From the NCBI RefSeq assembly GCF_902506435.1, contig NZ_LR733215.1, forward strand, positions 1,504,544 through 1,568,543: 64,000 bases of DNA. Reading direction: 5' to 3'. The notes beneath the pieces are model-generated. The model was not told the origin of the DNA. It was given only the letters and a program-made list of their open reading frames with translations, and searched no databases. Below, piece after piece: positions 10,595-18,993 of this stretch. A program made the translations under genes and the position numbers. How positions within the stretch are numbered: the first letter of the stretch is position 1; each line of letters opens with the position of its first letter. The stretch is from Nocardioides sp. AX2bis. GTDB lineage: Bacteria; Actinomycetota; Actinomycetes; Propionibacteriales; Nocardioidaceae.

Positions 10595-11689
10595 TCAGGG
10601 CCGGCGGCGCCCCGCGACCGGGCCGCTGCCGAGCCGGTCGCGCAGGTTGCGCACGACGCTGCGCGGGCGCAGTGCCGCCGTGGACCCGGCGGCGGAGTCG
10701 CGCATCCCGGCGACGGTCTCCTCGAGGACGGAGACGGCCGTACGGCTCGCCGACCAGCCGAGCTCCTCGCGCGCCCGGCGGGTGTCCATCAGCGGCACCT
10801 CGAGGGCCAGGTCGATCCAGCCCGGGTCGAGCGGCTGGACGTGGGCCTGCCAGCTGGCGCTGACCGCAGCGCGGAGCAGTCGGCCGGGCGCGTGGACGTG
10901 GCGAGCGCCGAGCGCCGAGGCGATGTCGATGGCGGTGACGGGGGTCGGAGCGGCCAGGTTGAAGGCGCCGGTGGCCCGCTGGTCCAGGACCCGGCCGACC
11001 GCGTCGGCGACGTCGGCGGCGTGCACCATCGGGACCAGCAGGGACCGGTCGAGGGGGAGCACCGGCAGCAGGGTCACCGCGCGGCCGGGCACCAGCCCCG
11101 GCAGGCCGTAGCGCAGCAGGGCGCTGCCGGCGTCGCGCTGGCCGACGATCCCGGGCCGGAGCCGGGCCACCGAGGGCCCGGTGACCCGGCCCGTCGCGAC
11201 GGCAGCGTCGTGCTCGTCGAGCAGGGCCTCGGCCGCGGCCTTGTGGCGGCTGTACATCGAGGAGCGGATGCCGTGGGTCGGGAAGTCCTCGCCCACGGGG
11301 ACGTCGTCGGTGCGCGGCGAGTACGCCCCGACCGAGGACATGTGGACCAGGTGCGGGACCTGCTCGGCGGTGGCCGACTCCAGCACCCGGCGGGTCCCGC
11401 CGACCCCCAGCGCCTCGAGGTAGTCGGGGTCGCGCGAGGGCTGGAACCCCCACGCCAGGTGCACCACGGCGTCGGCGCCGCGCAGGGCGACCCGCAGCGC
11501 GGGCAAGCAGGCGTCGTCGCTGAGGTCGAGCCCGGCCCAGGTCAGCCTGCCCGGGTACGCGTCGTCGGCCGTCGCTGCGGGTACGCGGCGGGCCAGCCCG
11601 ACGACCTCGAGGTCGTCGCGGGTGGCGAGGAGGTGCTCCAGGACGGCGGTGCCGACGTTGCCGGTCGCGCCGGTGACCACGACCCTCAC
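10595..11689 (-). CDS. NAD-dependent epimerase/dehydratase family protein (extended SDR)
   Basis: This 364-residue extended SDR has an N-terminal Rossmann motif (VVVTGATGNVGTAVLEHLL), DLSDD near residue 55, and a serine and YxxxK pair (HMSSVGAYS, then MYSRHKAAAEALL) that form the usual catalytic site. The C-terminal half is a substrate-binding domain of nucleotide-sugar epimerase type, but the substrate is not evident. The GTG start at 11689 overlaps the stop of the Rieske gene by 4 bp. Coupling to a Rieske protein suggests joint action in a redox or modification pathway (inference). Confidence 0.85.
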   Translation of the reverse strand: MRVVVTGATGNVGTAVLEHLLATRDDLEVVGLARRVPAATADDAYPGRLTWAGLDLSDDACLPALRVALRGADAVVHLAWGFQPSRDPDYLEALGVGGTRRVLESATAEQVPHLVHMSSVGAYSPRTDDVPVGEDFPTHGIRSSMYSRHKAAAEALLDEHDAAVATGRVTGPSVARLRPGIVGQRDAGSALLRYGLPGLVPGRAVTLLPVLPLDRSLLVPMVHAADVADAVGRVLDQRATGAFNLAAPTPVTAIDIASALGARHVHAPGRLLRAAVSASWQAHVQPLDPGWIDLALEVPLMDTRRAREELGWSASRTAVSVLEETVAGMRDSAAGSTAALRPRSVVRNLRDRLGSGPVAGRRRP

Positions 11690-12099
11690 GAGTTGCCCCC
11701 GTCGGCGCTGTCGGCGCTGTCGGTGCCGACGGACACGCGGTCGCCCCGGACCGAGGTGGGGCGTCGGCGCAGCGGCAGGAACCGGGCGTACGCCTTGACC
11801 AGGTCGCGGTAGCCACGGCTCGGGCCGTGGTAGCCGAAGAACCCGCGGGGACCCTGCACCATCCGGCCGTCGCGGACGTCGTAGCGCGCGCCGTGCCACG
11901 GGCAGACCAGGCAGCCGTCGGCGTCGACCGAGCCCTTCGACAGGTCGGCCAGCTGGTGGCGGCAGCGCGAGTCGACGGCGAAGGGCTCGTCGCGGCTGAG
12001 CCCGACGGTCCAGGCGCCGACGCGGCGTACGGCCCCTCCTGCCAGCGCGGAGAGCGGGACGGACGTGCCGGGCGTCGGGGTCTTCGCGTCGTCGTCCAC
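11686..12099 (-). CDS. Rieske [2Fe-2S] domain protein
   Basis: This 137-residue soluble protein has the full Rieske ligand set: Cys46-Arg-His48 and Cys66-Pro-Trp-His69 (CPWHGARYD). A Rieske ferredoxin or electron-transfer subunit role is likely. The residues after the cluster (about 95-137) are basic, then Ser/Asp/Gly-rich, and no oxygenase catalytic domain is attached. The GTG start at 12099 keeps the protein compact. Its stop overlaps the epimerase start. The gene is divergent from the GAF-ANTAR gene at 12254, with about 150 bp between them for two promoters. Confidence 0.88.
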   Translation of the reverse strand: MDDDAKTPTPGTSVPLSALAGGAVRRVGAWTVGLSRDEPFAVDSRCRHQLADLSKGSVDADGCLVCPWHGARYDVRDGRMVQGPRGFFGYHGPSRGYRDLVKAYARFLPLRRRPTSVRGDRVSVGTDSADSADGGNS

Positions 12100-12253
12100 C
12101 CCCCGAGTGTGTGGCCCGCGGGCAGGGGCCTGTCACCACCCCGCGGGGGCAGGCGGGACGCGGATCCGCCCGACGTCATGCCTGCGGGTGGTGCACCGGT
12201 CGTACGGCGCGCGGATGCTGGTCGTCACGACCATCACGAGGAAGGACCACGGG

Positions 12254-12976
12254 ATGGACCCGACCCCCGAGACGGCCCGGACGCTGAACCAGCTGGAGCC
12301 CGTGCTCGGCGAGTCCGACGACGCCCTGCTCGACCACTTCCGCGATGCGGGACGGTCCGTGCTCGCTGTCGTGCCGGACTGCGTGGGCTTCAGCCTGTCG
12401 CGGCTCGAGGACGACCTCGTCTTCACGATGCTGTCCACCGCCGAGGACATCGCCCTGCTCGACGCGACGCAGTACCTCGACGACGGCCCCTGCCTGGCAG
12501 CGGTACGGACCGACGCCGTCGTCGGGACGTGGACCGACGATCCGCTCAGCGAGGACCGGTGGCTGCTCTTCGCGACGACCGCCAGCGAGCTCGGGGTGCG
12601 GAGCACCCTGACCCTGCCCATCCACCAGGGGGACCAGGTGAGCGGCAGCGTCAACCTCTACGCGGCGAGCCCGGAGGCGTTCGTGGGTCACCACGAGGAC
12701 CTCGCGCAGGTCTTCGGGGCCTGGTCCGCCGGAGCCGTCACGAACGCCGACCTGTCGTTCGACTCGCGGCGACAGGCCGAGCGCGGGCCGCAGGTCGCGG
12801 CGGACCTCAGCCGGATCCAGGTCGCCATCGGCATCGTCGCGGCCACGTTGGGCACCGACGTGTTCACCGCCGAGAAGCGGCTGCGGCGTGCCGCGGACCT
12901 GGCCGGCCTGCCCGAGGCCACCCTCGCCACGAGCCTGATCGCGCTCGTGCACCCGCCCGACGACGACGTCAGGTGA
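12254..12976 (+). CDS. GAF and ANTAR domain protein (putative RNA-binding antiterminator)
   Basis: This 240-residue protein has an N-terminal GAF-like sensor region (about residues 25-160, including LGVRSTLTLPIHQGDQVSGSVN) and a C-terminal ANTAR module (about 175-235: SRIQVAIGIVAATLGTDVFTAEKRLRRAA is its core). ANTAR domains bind two-stem RNA hairpins and prevent termination, so this is probably a post-transcriptional regulator; no matching RNA motif is obvious next to it. The ATG at 12254 has an AGGA ribosome binding site 7 nt upstream, better than the upstream ATG at 12215. The last 8 bp overlap the convergent sensor kinase gene. Confidence 0.87.
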   Translation: MDPTPETARTLNQLEPVLGESDDALLDHFRDAGRSVLAVVPDCVGFSLSRLEDDLVFTMLSTAEDIALLDATQYLDDGPCLAAVRTDAVVGTWTDDPLSEDRWLLFATTASELGVRSTLTLPIHQGDQVSGSVNLYAASPEAFVGHHEDLAQVFGAWSAGAVTNADLSFDSRRQAERGPQVAADLSRIQVAIGIVAATLGTDVFTAEKRLRRAADLAGLPEATLATSLIALVHPPDDDVR

Positions 12977-14117
12977 CCGGGTCGCGGGAGTCGTCGGGGA
13001 CGACCGGCTCGACGGGCATCGTGACGAAGAAGGTGCTGCCCCGGCCGGGGGCGCTGGCGAGGGCGATGTCGCCGCCGCTGATGCTCACCAGCTGCTTGAC
13101 CGTGGACAGGCCCAGGCCCGTACGGGTCCCGCCGCCGGCCCCGCCCGTGGCCGGGTCGCCCTGGTGGAAGGCCTCGAAGACCTGCTCCTGCTGGGCGAGG
13201 TCGATGCCGACGCCGGTGTCGCTGACCCGGTAGAGCACCCCGGGGCCGGCGCTCGCCGAGGTCGTGGTGCTGACGGTGAGCCCGACCCGTCCGAGGGGGG
13301 TGTGCTCGATGGCGTTGTCGAGCAGGTGGGCCAGGATCTGCGCGGTCCACCTCGGGTGGTCGCGGACCAGGCGCGGCACGTCCTCGGCGACGTCCAGGTC
13401 GACCTGGAGGCCCTTGCGGTGCGCCCGCTCGGCGACCCGCGCGACCGCGTCCCGGGCGGTGGCGTGCAGGTCGACCACCTCCTGCTCGGGGCGCGCGGTC
13501 CCGGCCGCGGCGAAGTCGAGGACGCCGTCGACCAGGGTGCGCAGGCGGCTGCCGGCCCGCTGCAGGACCGCCATCAGCTCGTCCCGCTCCGTGGTGTCGT
13601 CGGTCGTGGTGAGCAGCTCGACGGTGGCCAGGATGCTGGTCAGGGGGGTGCGCAGCTCGTGGCTCATCCGCGCCGCGAAGTCGGTCTTGGCCTGGCTGGC
13701 CTCGGCCGCGAGCTGCTGGGTGACGACCAGGTCGCGCGCCACCTGCTTGCGCTCGGTGACGTCCTGGGCCACCCCGTAGACGCCCCGGACCTCCCCGTCG
13801 ACCAACCACCGGATGCCGGAGACGTCGATGTCGAGGACGCGGCCGTCCCGGTGCCGCACCGCCAGCTCGACGCGGGGCAGCTCGTCGCGCAGGGCCCTGG
13901 CGAACGCCTCCTCGGCGCGGACGACGTCCCCGGGCTCGACGAGGTCGGCGAACCGGCTGCCGAGCAGGTCCTCCACGGTGCGCCCGCTGATCCGCGCGCA
14001 CGCCGGGTTCACCTCGGCGAAGGAGCCGGTGAGGTCGAGCAGGAAGACCGCGTGCGGGTGGTGCACGAAGAGCGAGCGATAACGCTCCTCGGGATGGGCG
14101 GGCTTGCGGTCGGGCAC
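12969..14117 (-). CDS. PAS-domain sensor histidine kinase (orphan, soluble)
   Basis: This sensor kinase is about 382 residues long. It has a PAS domain (RYRSLFVHHPHAVFLLDLTG through GVYGVAQDVTERKQ), a HisKA dimerisation helix with the phospho-acceptor His in RMSHELRTPL, and an ATPase domain with N-box (HLLDNAIEHT), G1 (VSDTGVGIDL) and G2 (RTGLGLSTVKQL). There are no membrane helices, so the PAS domain should sense a cytoplasmic signal. I favour the GTG at 14117 because TACCGT lies 5 nt before it, as in leaderless genes. A GTG at 14174 would add 19 residues. No response regulator is adjacent. Its 3' end overlaps the GAF-ANTAR gene. Confidence 0.85.
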   Translation of the reverse strand: MPDRKPAHPEERYRSLFVHHPHAVFLLDLTGSFAEVNPACARISGRTVEDLLGSRFADLVEPGDVVRAEEAFARALRDELPRVELAVRHRDGRVLDIDVSGIRWLVDGEVRGVYGVAQDVTERKQVARDLVVTQQLAAEASQAKTDFAARMSHELRTPLTSILATVELLTTTDDTTERDELMAVLQRAGSRLRTLVDGVLDFAAAGTARPEQEVVDLHATARDAVARVAERAHRKGLQVDLDVAEDVPRLVRDHPRWTAQILAHLLDNAIEHTPLGRVGLTVSTTTSASAGPGVLYRVSDTGVGIDLAQQEQVFEAFHQGDPATGGAGGGTRTGLGLSTVKQLVSISGGDIALASAPGRGSTFFVTMPVEPVVPDDSRDPVT

Positions 14118-14242
14118 CGTCCACGGTAACCGCCACAGCCCCGCAGCGGAGACGAAGCCGGCAACGGGGACCACGACGGAGACAGCAACGGAGGCCGCGA
14201 GGGAGGCGGCGCGCTCCGGGGCTGGGCCCTACTGTCTCCTGC

Positions 14243-15661
14243 GTGAGGACGTCCTGGTTCGGCTCGATGCGGGTACGGATCCTCGCCGTCGTCATCTTCC
14301 TGCTGCTCGTCTCGGCCGTCGGGTCCGTGCTCGTCCTGAGGGCCGCCCTGCTGGCGAACCTCGAGGACGAGGTCGCCGAGTCCCTCGAGCGGGAGGCCGA
14401 GGAGTTCCGGCTGCTGGCCGCCGGCACCGACCCGCGGACGGGCGAACCGTTCGCGGGCGACCTCGAGGCGGTCTTCGACGTCTACTTCGCCCGTGAGGTG
14501 CCCGACGAGGGCGAGACGCTGCTGGCCTTCGTCGACGGGGCCGTCTACGAGTCCCGCCGGGCGACGGGGGCCGCGGAGCCGGGGGAGCTCACGGAGGCCA
14601 CCGAGCTCTGGCTGGCCCTCGAGGCGGACCGGCGCGGCGTGCTGGACACCCCGGTCGGCGAGGCCCGGTACGTCGCCCTGCCGCTGGCCGGCGCGGACGG
14701 GCGCGACGGGGTCTTCGTGGTCGCCAACTTCGCCGAGCTCGAGCGGGACGAGATCGAGGAGTCCGTCCGCACCCAGCTGCAGATCACCCTGGTGGCGCTG
14801 GTCCTGGCCTCGATCGTCGGCGCGCTGCTGGCCGGGCGGGTGCTGCGCCCGCTGGTGAGGCTGGCGCACACCGCACGGACCATCTCCGACACCGACCTGA
14901 CGCGCCGGATCCCGGTCCACGGCCGCGACGAGGCCTCGATGATCGCCCTGGCGTTCAACGACATGCTGACCCGGCTGGAGCACGTGTTCGCGACGCAGCG
15001 TGCCTTCCTCGACGACACCAGCCACGAGCTGCGGACGCCGCTGACGATCATCCGGGGCCAGATCGAGCTGCTCGCGCTGGACGACACCGAGGAGGCCCGG
15101 GCCGAGACGATCGAGCTGGTCATGGACGAGGTGGACCGCCTCAGCCGGATGGTCGACGACCTGTTCCTGCTGGCGCGCGCCGAGCACCCCGACTTCCTGC
15201 GGCCCGACGACCTCGTCGTCGACGAGCTGGTCGAGGGGCTGCACCGCACCCTGGCCGCCCTGGCGCCGGTACGCGTCCGCATCGAGACCCCGCCCGGTCT
15301 CGTCGTGCACGCCGACCGGCAGCGGCTGACGCAGGCCGTGGTGCAGCTGGTGTCCAACGCGCTCCGGCACGCAGGGCCGGACGCCATGATCGAGGTCGTC
15401 GCCCGCACCGACGCCTCGGAGCTGGTCCTCACGGTCGGCGACGACGGCCCGGGCGTCCCGCGGGAGGAGGCGGAGTCGATCTTCGACCGCTCCGTGCGCG
15501 GGGGGTCCGCCGGTGCCGGCGGCGCCGGCCTCGGGCTGTCAATCGTCCGCGCCATCCTGGTCGCGCACCGCGGGTCGGCGAGGGTGCTGCCGACGCCCGG
15601 GCCGGGTGCGACGTTCGAGCTGCGGCTGCCGCTGGGCAGCGACGTCACCGCCGGGGTCTGA
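14243..15661 (+). CDS. Two-transmembrane sensor histidine kinase with HAMP domain (orphan)
   Basis: This 472-residue kinase has TM1 (about residues 11-35), an extracytoplasmic sensor region of about 140 residues, TM2 (about 177-200), a HAMP linker (ISDTDLTRRIPVHGRDE), a HisKA helix with His261 in DTSHELRTPL, and an ATPase domain with N-box (LVSNALRHAG), G1 (VGDDGPGVP) and G2 (GAGLGLSIVRAI). This is the architecture of kinases that pair with OmpR-type regulators, yet no regulator gene lies beside it. TACTGT sits 7 nt before the GTG start, which suggests a leaderless transcript. The gene ends 6 bp before the convergent SGNH-like gene. Confidence 0.9.
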   Translation: MRTSWFGSMRVRILAVVIFLLLVSAVGSVLVLRAALLANLEDEVAESLEREAEEFRLLAAGTDPRTGEPFAGDLEAVFDVYFAREVPDEGETLLAFVDGAVYESRRATGAAEPGELTEATELWLALEADRRGVLDTPVGEARYVALPLAGADGRDGVFVVANFAELERDEIEESVRTQLQITLVALVLASIVGALLAGRVLRPLVRLAHTARTISDTDLTRRIPVHGRDEASMIALAFNDMLTRLEHVFATQRAFLDDTSHELRTPLTIIRGQIELLALDDTEEARAETIELVMDEVDRLSRMVDDLFLLARAEHPDFLRPDDLVVDELVEGLHRTLAALAPVRVRIETPPGLVVHADRQRLTQAVVQLVSNALRHAGPDAMIEVVARTDASELVLTVGDDGPGVPREEAESIFDRSVRGGSAGAGGAGLGLSIVRAILVAHRGSARVLPTPGPGATFELRLPLGSDVTAGV

Positions 15662-15667
15662 GACCCC

Positions 15668-16537
15668 TCAGCCCAGGACGCCCTCGGTGGTGAGCAGAGC
15701 CCGTACCCGGGTCGCGATCACGCCGTGGCCCAGGTTGGTGGGCAGCACCGCGTCCTCCGCCACCGCCGCCGGGTTGTCCTCGGGCAGCCAGGCCGGCTCG
15801 GCGAGCGGGTCGGCGTACGCGACCCCGGCGTCCTCGGCCGCGGCCTGCACGGCCGCGCGGACCTCGGGGCCGCCGGTGGTCGGCGGGGAGAGCGCCGGCC
15901 ACAGCGGTCCGACGACGACCACGGTGACGTCGGGCAGGCCGTCGGTGAGGACGGCGAGGGTACGGCGTGCGGCCGCCTCGACGGCGGCGGGATCGGTGGC
16001 CGCGTCGCTGCGGCTGCCCATCACCACCACGGCGTCCTCGGGACCGCCCGCGCCGGCACCGGTCCAGTCGGCGACCAGCTCCTCGGCGCGGTCGACGTAC
16101 GTGGTGCCGGGCGGGCCGGCGACGTAGCCGCTGCCGGTGACGGCGTACGGCGTGACCTCGGTGTCGGCGCGCTTGCCGAGCACGGCGGTCCAGCTCTTCT
16201 CGCCCTCGCCGCCGAGGGGGGAGCCGGTGGTGTAGCCGTCGCCGAGGACCGCGACCTGGATCGCGTCGTCGCCGTCGTCGTCGCTCTCACCGCCGTCGCT
16301 CTCGTTGCCGGCGGTGGGCTGGTCCTGGCCCGTCGCGCTGGGGGACCGGTCGGGTGACTGGTCGGGGGAGGAGGCGCCGGACGGGTCGAGCGCCTCCGCC
16401 GGGAGGTCGGCCGGAGGCGGGTACGAGACCACCAGCCAGCCCGAGAAGGCGATCACGACGACCGCCATGACGACGGCCACGACCGCCAGCAGGGGGCTCC
16501 CGCCCCCGCTGGTGCGTCCCCCACGTAGACCCAGCAC
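15668..16537 (-). CDS. Membrane-anchored SGNH-like protein with degenerate active site
   Basis: This 289-residue protein has an N-terminal membrane anchor (about residues 15-38), an Asp/Ser/Pro-rich linker (about 42-92) and an SGNH-hydrolase-like alpha/beta domain. The usual block I GDSYTxG reads GDGYTTG, so the nucleophilic Ser is replaced by Gly. The usual C-terminal DxxHP block is replaced by TNLGHGVIA. It is therefore probably a non-catalytic, surface-exposed SGNH fold, though very low activity cannot be excluded. TAGGGT lies 6 nt before the GTG start, so a leaderless transcript is likely. Confidence 0.75.
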   Translation of the reverse strand: MLGLRGGRTSGGGSPLLAVVAVVMAVVVIAFSGWLVVSYPPPADLPAEALDPSGASSPDQSPDRSPSATGQDQPTAGNESDGGESDDDGDDAIQVAVLGDGYTTGSPLGGEGEKSWTAVLGKRADTEVTPYAVTGSGYVAGPPGTTYVDRAEELVADWTGAGAGGPEDAVVVMGSRSDAATDPAAVEAAARRTLAVLTDGLPDVTVVVVGPLWPALSPPTTGGPEVRAAVQAAAEDAGVAYADPLAEPAWLPEDNPAAVAEDAVLPTNLGHGVIATRVRALLTTEGVLG

Positions 16538-16569
16538 GCGACGACCCTAGCGACCCGAGGGCGTCGGGG

Positions 16570-18234
16570 TCAGACCTCGGCCACCGGGACGGTGGTGGGC
16601 ACCTCGGTGCTCAGGGAGGCTACGGTGGGTCGGTCGGGGAAGAACAGGTCGAAGCCGCCGCGGGCCCGGTCGTAGGAGACCGTGCCGCCGTGGGCGTGGA
16701 CCAGGTCGCGCACGACCGAGAGACCCAGGCCGGACCCGGCGGCGTCCTCGTGCTCGGGGGCACGGGAGTACCGGTCGAAGAGGTGGTCGACGAAGGTCTC
16801 GGGCACGCCGGCGCCGGCGTCGTCGACGGCGATCGCGACCCCGCCGTCGGCGGCCTCGGCACGCAGGCGGACCGGCGGGGCGCCGTACTTCACCGCGTTG
16901 GTGACCAGGTTGTCGAGGACCTGCTGCAGGCGCAGCGGGTCGGCGACGAGCGGCAGGGCGAGGTCGCCCTCGAGGTGGATCTCGGCGTCGGGGAACGCGG
17001 CGGCGACCTCCTCGAAGACGCTCCCGACCCGCAGCGTGCGGGGGTGGATCCCGAGCACGCCCTGGTCGGACTTCGCCGCGGTGAGCAGGTCCTCGATCAT
17101 CAGCGTCAGCCGCCGGGTCAGCTCCTGGCCGCGGTGGACCATCCGGGTGGCCTGGTCGCGCGGCAGGTCGGCGTCCTCCAGCAGCTCGAGGTAGCCCGCG
17201 ATCCCGGTGACCGGGATGCGCATGTCGTGGGTCACGACGGCGGTGAGGTGGTCGCGCGCGGCCTGGGCCTCGCGCAGGTCGGCGTTCTGCGCGGCCAGGC
17301 GTACGGCGTCGTGGCGCACCCGGCGGTGCAGGGCGGTGATCTCGCGGAGCAGGGCGAGCAGCACGACGACGGCGGCGGCGAGGGCCAGGGAGCGGGCGGC
17401 GTACCAGCCCAGGGTGAAGCGGTCGCCCGCGAGCAGGGTCAGCGCGACGTCGCCCCCGGTCGCGACGACGGCGACCAGCGCCCAGCCCTCGGGGCCGAGC
17501 CGGCGGCGGGCGGCGAACCCCCGCAGCGCGAGGCCCAGGGAGACCAGGACGACCGCGGCCATCGGCAGGCCGACGGCGCGGCTCAGTGCGGTGTAGTCGG
17601 CGCCGTCGAGCACCGCCGGGACGGTGGCCGAGCCGATCGTCGTCCAGACCACGACGGTCAGGGCGACCAGCACGACCGTGCCGTGGGTGGTCAGGATCCG
17701 GCGGGACCGTGCCTCGGGGCGGACCAGGAGGTCGTGCACCGCGCGGGGCCAGGGCACGAGCGCGAGGCCGAGCAGCAGGGCGAAGCCGGCGTGCCACGAC
17801 GTCCACAGCCAGGCCGCGCTGCTGGGCGCGGCGTTCATCAGGCCCTCGGGGGCGAGCACGCCGGGGAAGGTGAGGCCGTGGAAGAACACGGTCACCGAGG
17901 AGAAGGTGTAGGCCCACGACAGCACCAGCAGGCGGGGTCCCGCGCCGGTGCGGTACTGCTCGGTCAGCAGGACCGCGGTGAGCAGGTCGATGCCCAGGAC
18001 GAGGGTGAGGAAGGCCGGCAGGAACGCCGGGACCTCGCCGAGCGGCTGGCGGGCGACGAGCAGGAGCGCCAGGACGACGGGGACGAGGGCGGCGGCGACG
18101 AGGAGGACCGTACGGCGGGCCGTGTCACCGGGCCGCCCCTCACGCCCGTCGACGCGGCCCTCGTCGCGGCCGTCGTCGCGGCCTGTCGACGCAGGAGTGT
18201 GCGGCTGCGGGGAGATCAGGCGCGCGGCAACCAC
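16570..18234 (-). CDS. Polytopic membrane sensor histidine kinase (orphan)
   Basis: This 554-residue kinase has a charged N-terminus of about 40 residues, then roughly eight hydrophobic segments (about 41-290) that form an integral-membrane sensor domain. A HisKA helix follows with His336 in VVTHDMRIPV, then an ATPase domain with N-box (LDNLVTNAVKYG), G1 (VDDAGAGVP) and G2 (GSGLGLSVVRDL). The HDMRxP form of the H-box is less common than HELRxP. No response regulator gene is nearby, which makes it the third orphan kinase in about 5.3 kb. Upstream, on the start side, lies the seven-unit 22-bp repeat array. Confidence 0.88.
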   Translation of the reverse strand: MVAARLISPQPHTPASTGRDDGRDEGRVDGREGRPGDTARRTVLLVAAALVPVVLALLLVARQPLGEVPAFLPAFLTLVLGIDLLTAVLLTEQYRTGAGPRLLVLSWAYTFSSVTVFFHGLTFPGVLAPEGLMNAAPSSAAWLWTSWHAGFALLLGLALVPWPRAVHDLLVRPEARSRRILTTHGTVVLVALTVVVWTTIGSATVPAVLDGADYTALSRAVGLPMAAVVLVSLGLALRGFAARRRLGPEGWALVAVVATGGDVALTLLAGDRFTLGWYAARSLALAAAVVVLLALLREITALHRRVRHDAVRLAAQNADLREAQAARDHLTAVVTHDMRIPVTGIAGYLELLEDADLPRDQATRMVHRGQELTRRLTLMIEDLLTAAKSDQGVLGIHPRTLRVGSVFEEVAAAFPDAEIHLEGDLALPLVADPLRLQQVLDNLVTNAVKYGAPPVRLRAEAADGGVAIAVDDAGAGVPETFVDHLFDRYSRAPEHEDAAGSGLGLSVVRDLVHAHGGTVSYDRARGGFDLFFPDRPTVASLSTEVPTTVPVAEV

Positions 18235-18299
18235 GTCCTCATGATCGGTCCCGTGGGCTGGACTCTGCAGGACATTCCGGGAAGAGGACCCCCGGCCCC

Positions 18300-18451
18300 C
18301 GCCGAGATGACGCTTGCGGCGCGTCGAGATGACGGTTCCGGCGCGCCGAGATGACGCTTGCGGCGCGCTGAGATGACGGTTCCGGCGCGCTGAGATGACG
18401 GTTCCGGCGCGCTGAGATGACGCTCGCGGCGCGCCGAGATGACGGTTCCGG
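18300..18451 (+). repeat. 22-bp tandem repeat, seven units (family A, longest array)
   Basis: The first unit is 18300-18319 (20 bp of the unit), followed by six exact 22-bp units at 18320, 18342, 18364, 18386, 18408 and 18430. Two versions occur irregularly: GACGCTTGCGG or GACGCTCGCGG, and GACGGTTCCGG. All units share (C/T)GAGATGACG. The array ends 5 bp before the stop codon of the fibronectin-III remnant. I see no unique spacers and no coding capacity. Confidence 0.93.
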
Positions 18452-18456
18452 CGCCC

Positions 18457-18990
18457 TCAACGCACCCGGATTTTGGTGACGGCGCTCGGCGGCGAGGTGC
18501 CGACGGCGTTCGTCGCCGTGACACGGACGGTGTGCCGGCCGCGGGAGATCCCCTTCACCACGACCTTCCGCTTCGTCGCCGGCACGGTCCTGCTGCGCTC
18601 GCCGCTGACCAGGACGGTGTAGCCGGTCACCGGCGACCCGTTTGCCACGGCCGGCCGCCAGGTCACCGTGGCGGTCGTCCTGCGCACTGACACCGTGGGC
18701 CGTGCCATCCGGCCCGGCGCTGCGGCCGGGGTCACCGCGTTCGACGGCGCGGAGGCTGGCGAGCTGCCGATGGCGTTCACGGCGGTGACCACGAAGCGGT
18801 ACGGGGTCCCGTTGCTCAGCCCGCTCAGCGTGGCGGAGGTCGAGCCCGCGCCCACGGTGGTGGTCACGCCGCCGTCGGTGGTCGTGACGGTGTAGCCGGT
18901 GAGGGGGGAGCGGCCGTCGTCGGTCGGCGCGACCCACCGTACGGTCGCCTGCCCCGGGCCCGGCGTCGCGGTGACGCCGGTAGGGGCGCC
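18457..18990 (-). pseudogene. 3' remnant of a fibronectin type III repeat protein
   Basis: The open frame encodes about 177 residues: a nearly complete FN3 repeat (from APTGVTATPG to SNAVTP) and a second FN3 repeat ending in KIRVR. There is no ATG, GTG or TTG before the middle of the first repeat, and the frame is closed by an in-phase TGA at 19003-19005, inside the hairpin ahead of dnaJ. The 5' part encoding a signal peptide and catalytic or binding domains is missing, so this looks like a truncated surface-protein gene. Its FN3 units resemble those at the C-terminus of the peroxidase at 58391-63628. Expression from the internal GTG at 18867 is possible but unlikely. Confidence 0.7.
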
Positions 18991-18993
18991 GGG

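Noticed and set aside
18300..18451. CRISPR array
   Set aside because: Units are contiguous 22-bp repeats without unique spacers and there are no cas genes in the window. The 45-bp arrays fail for the same reason.
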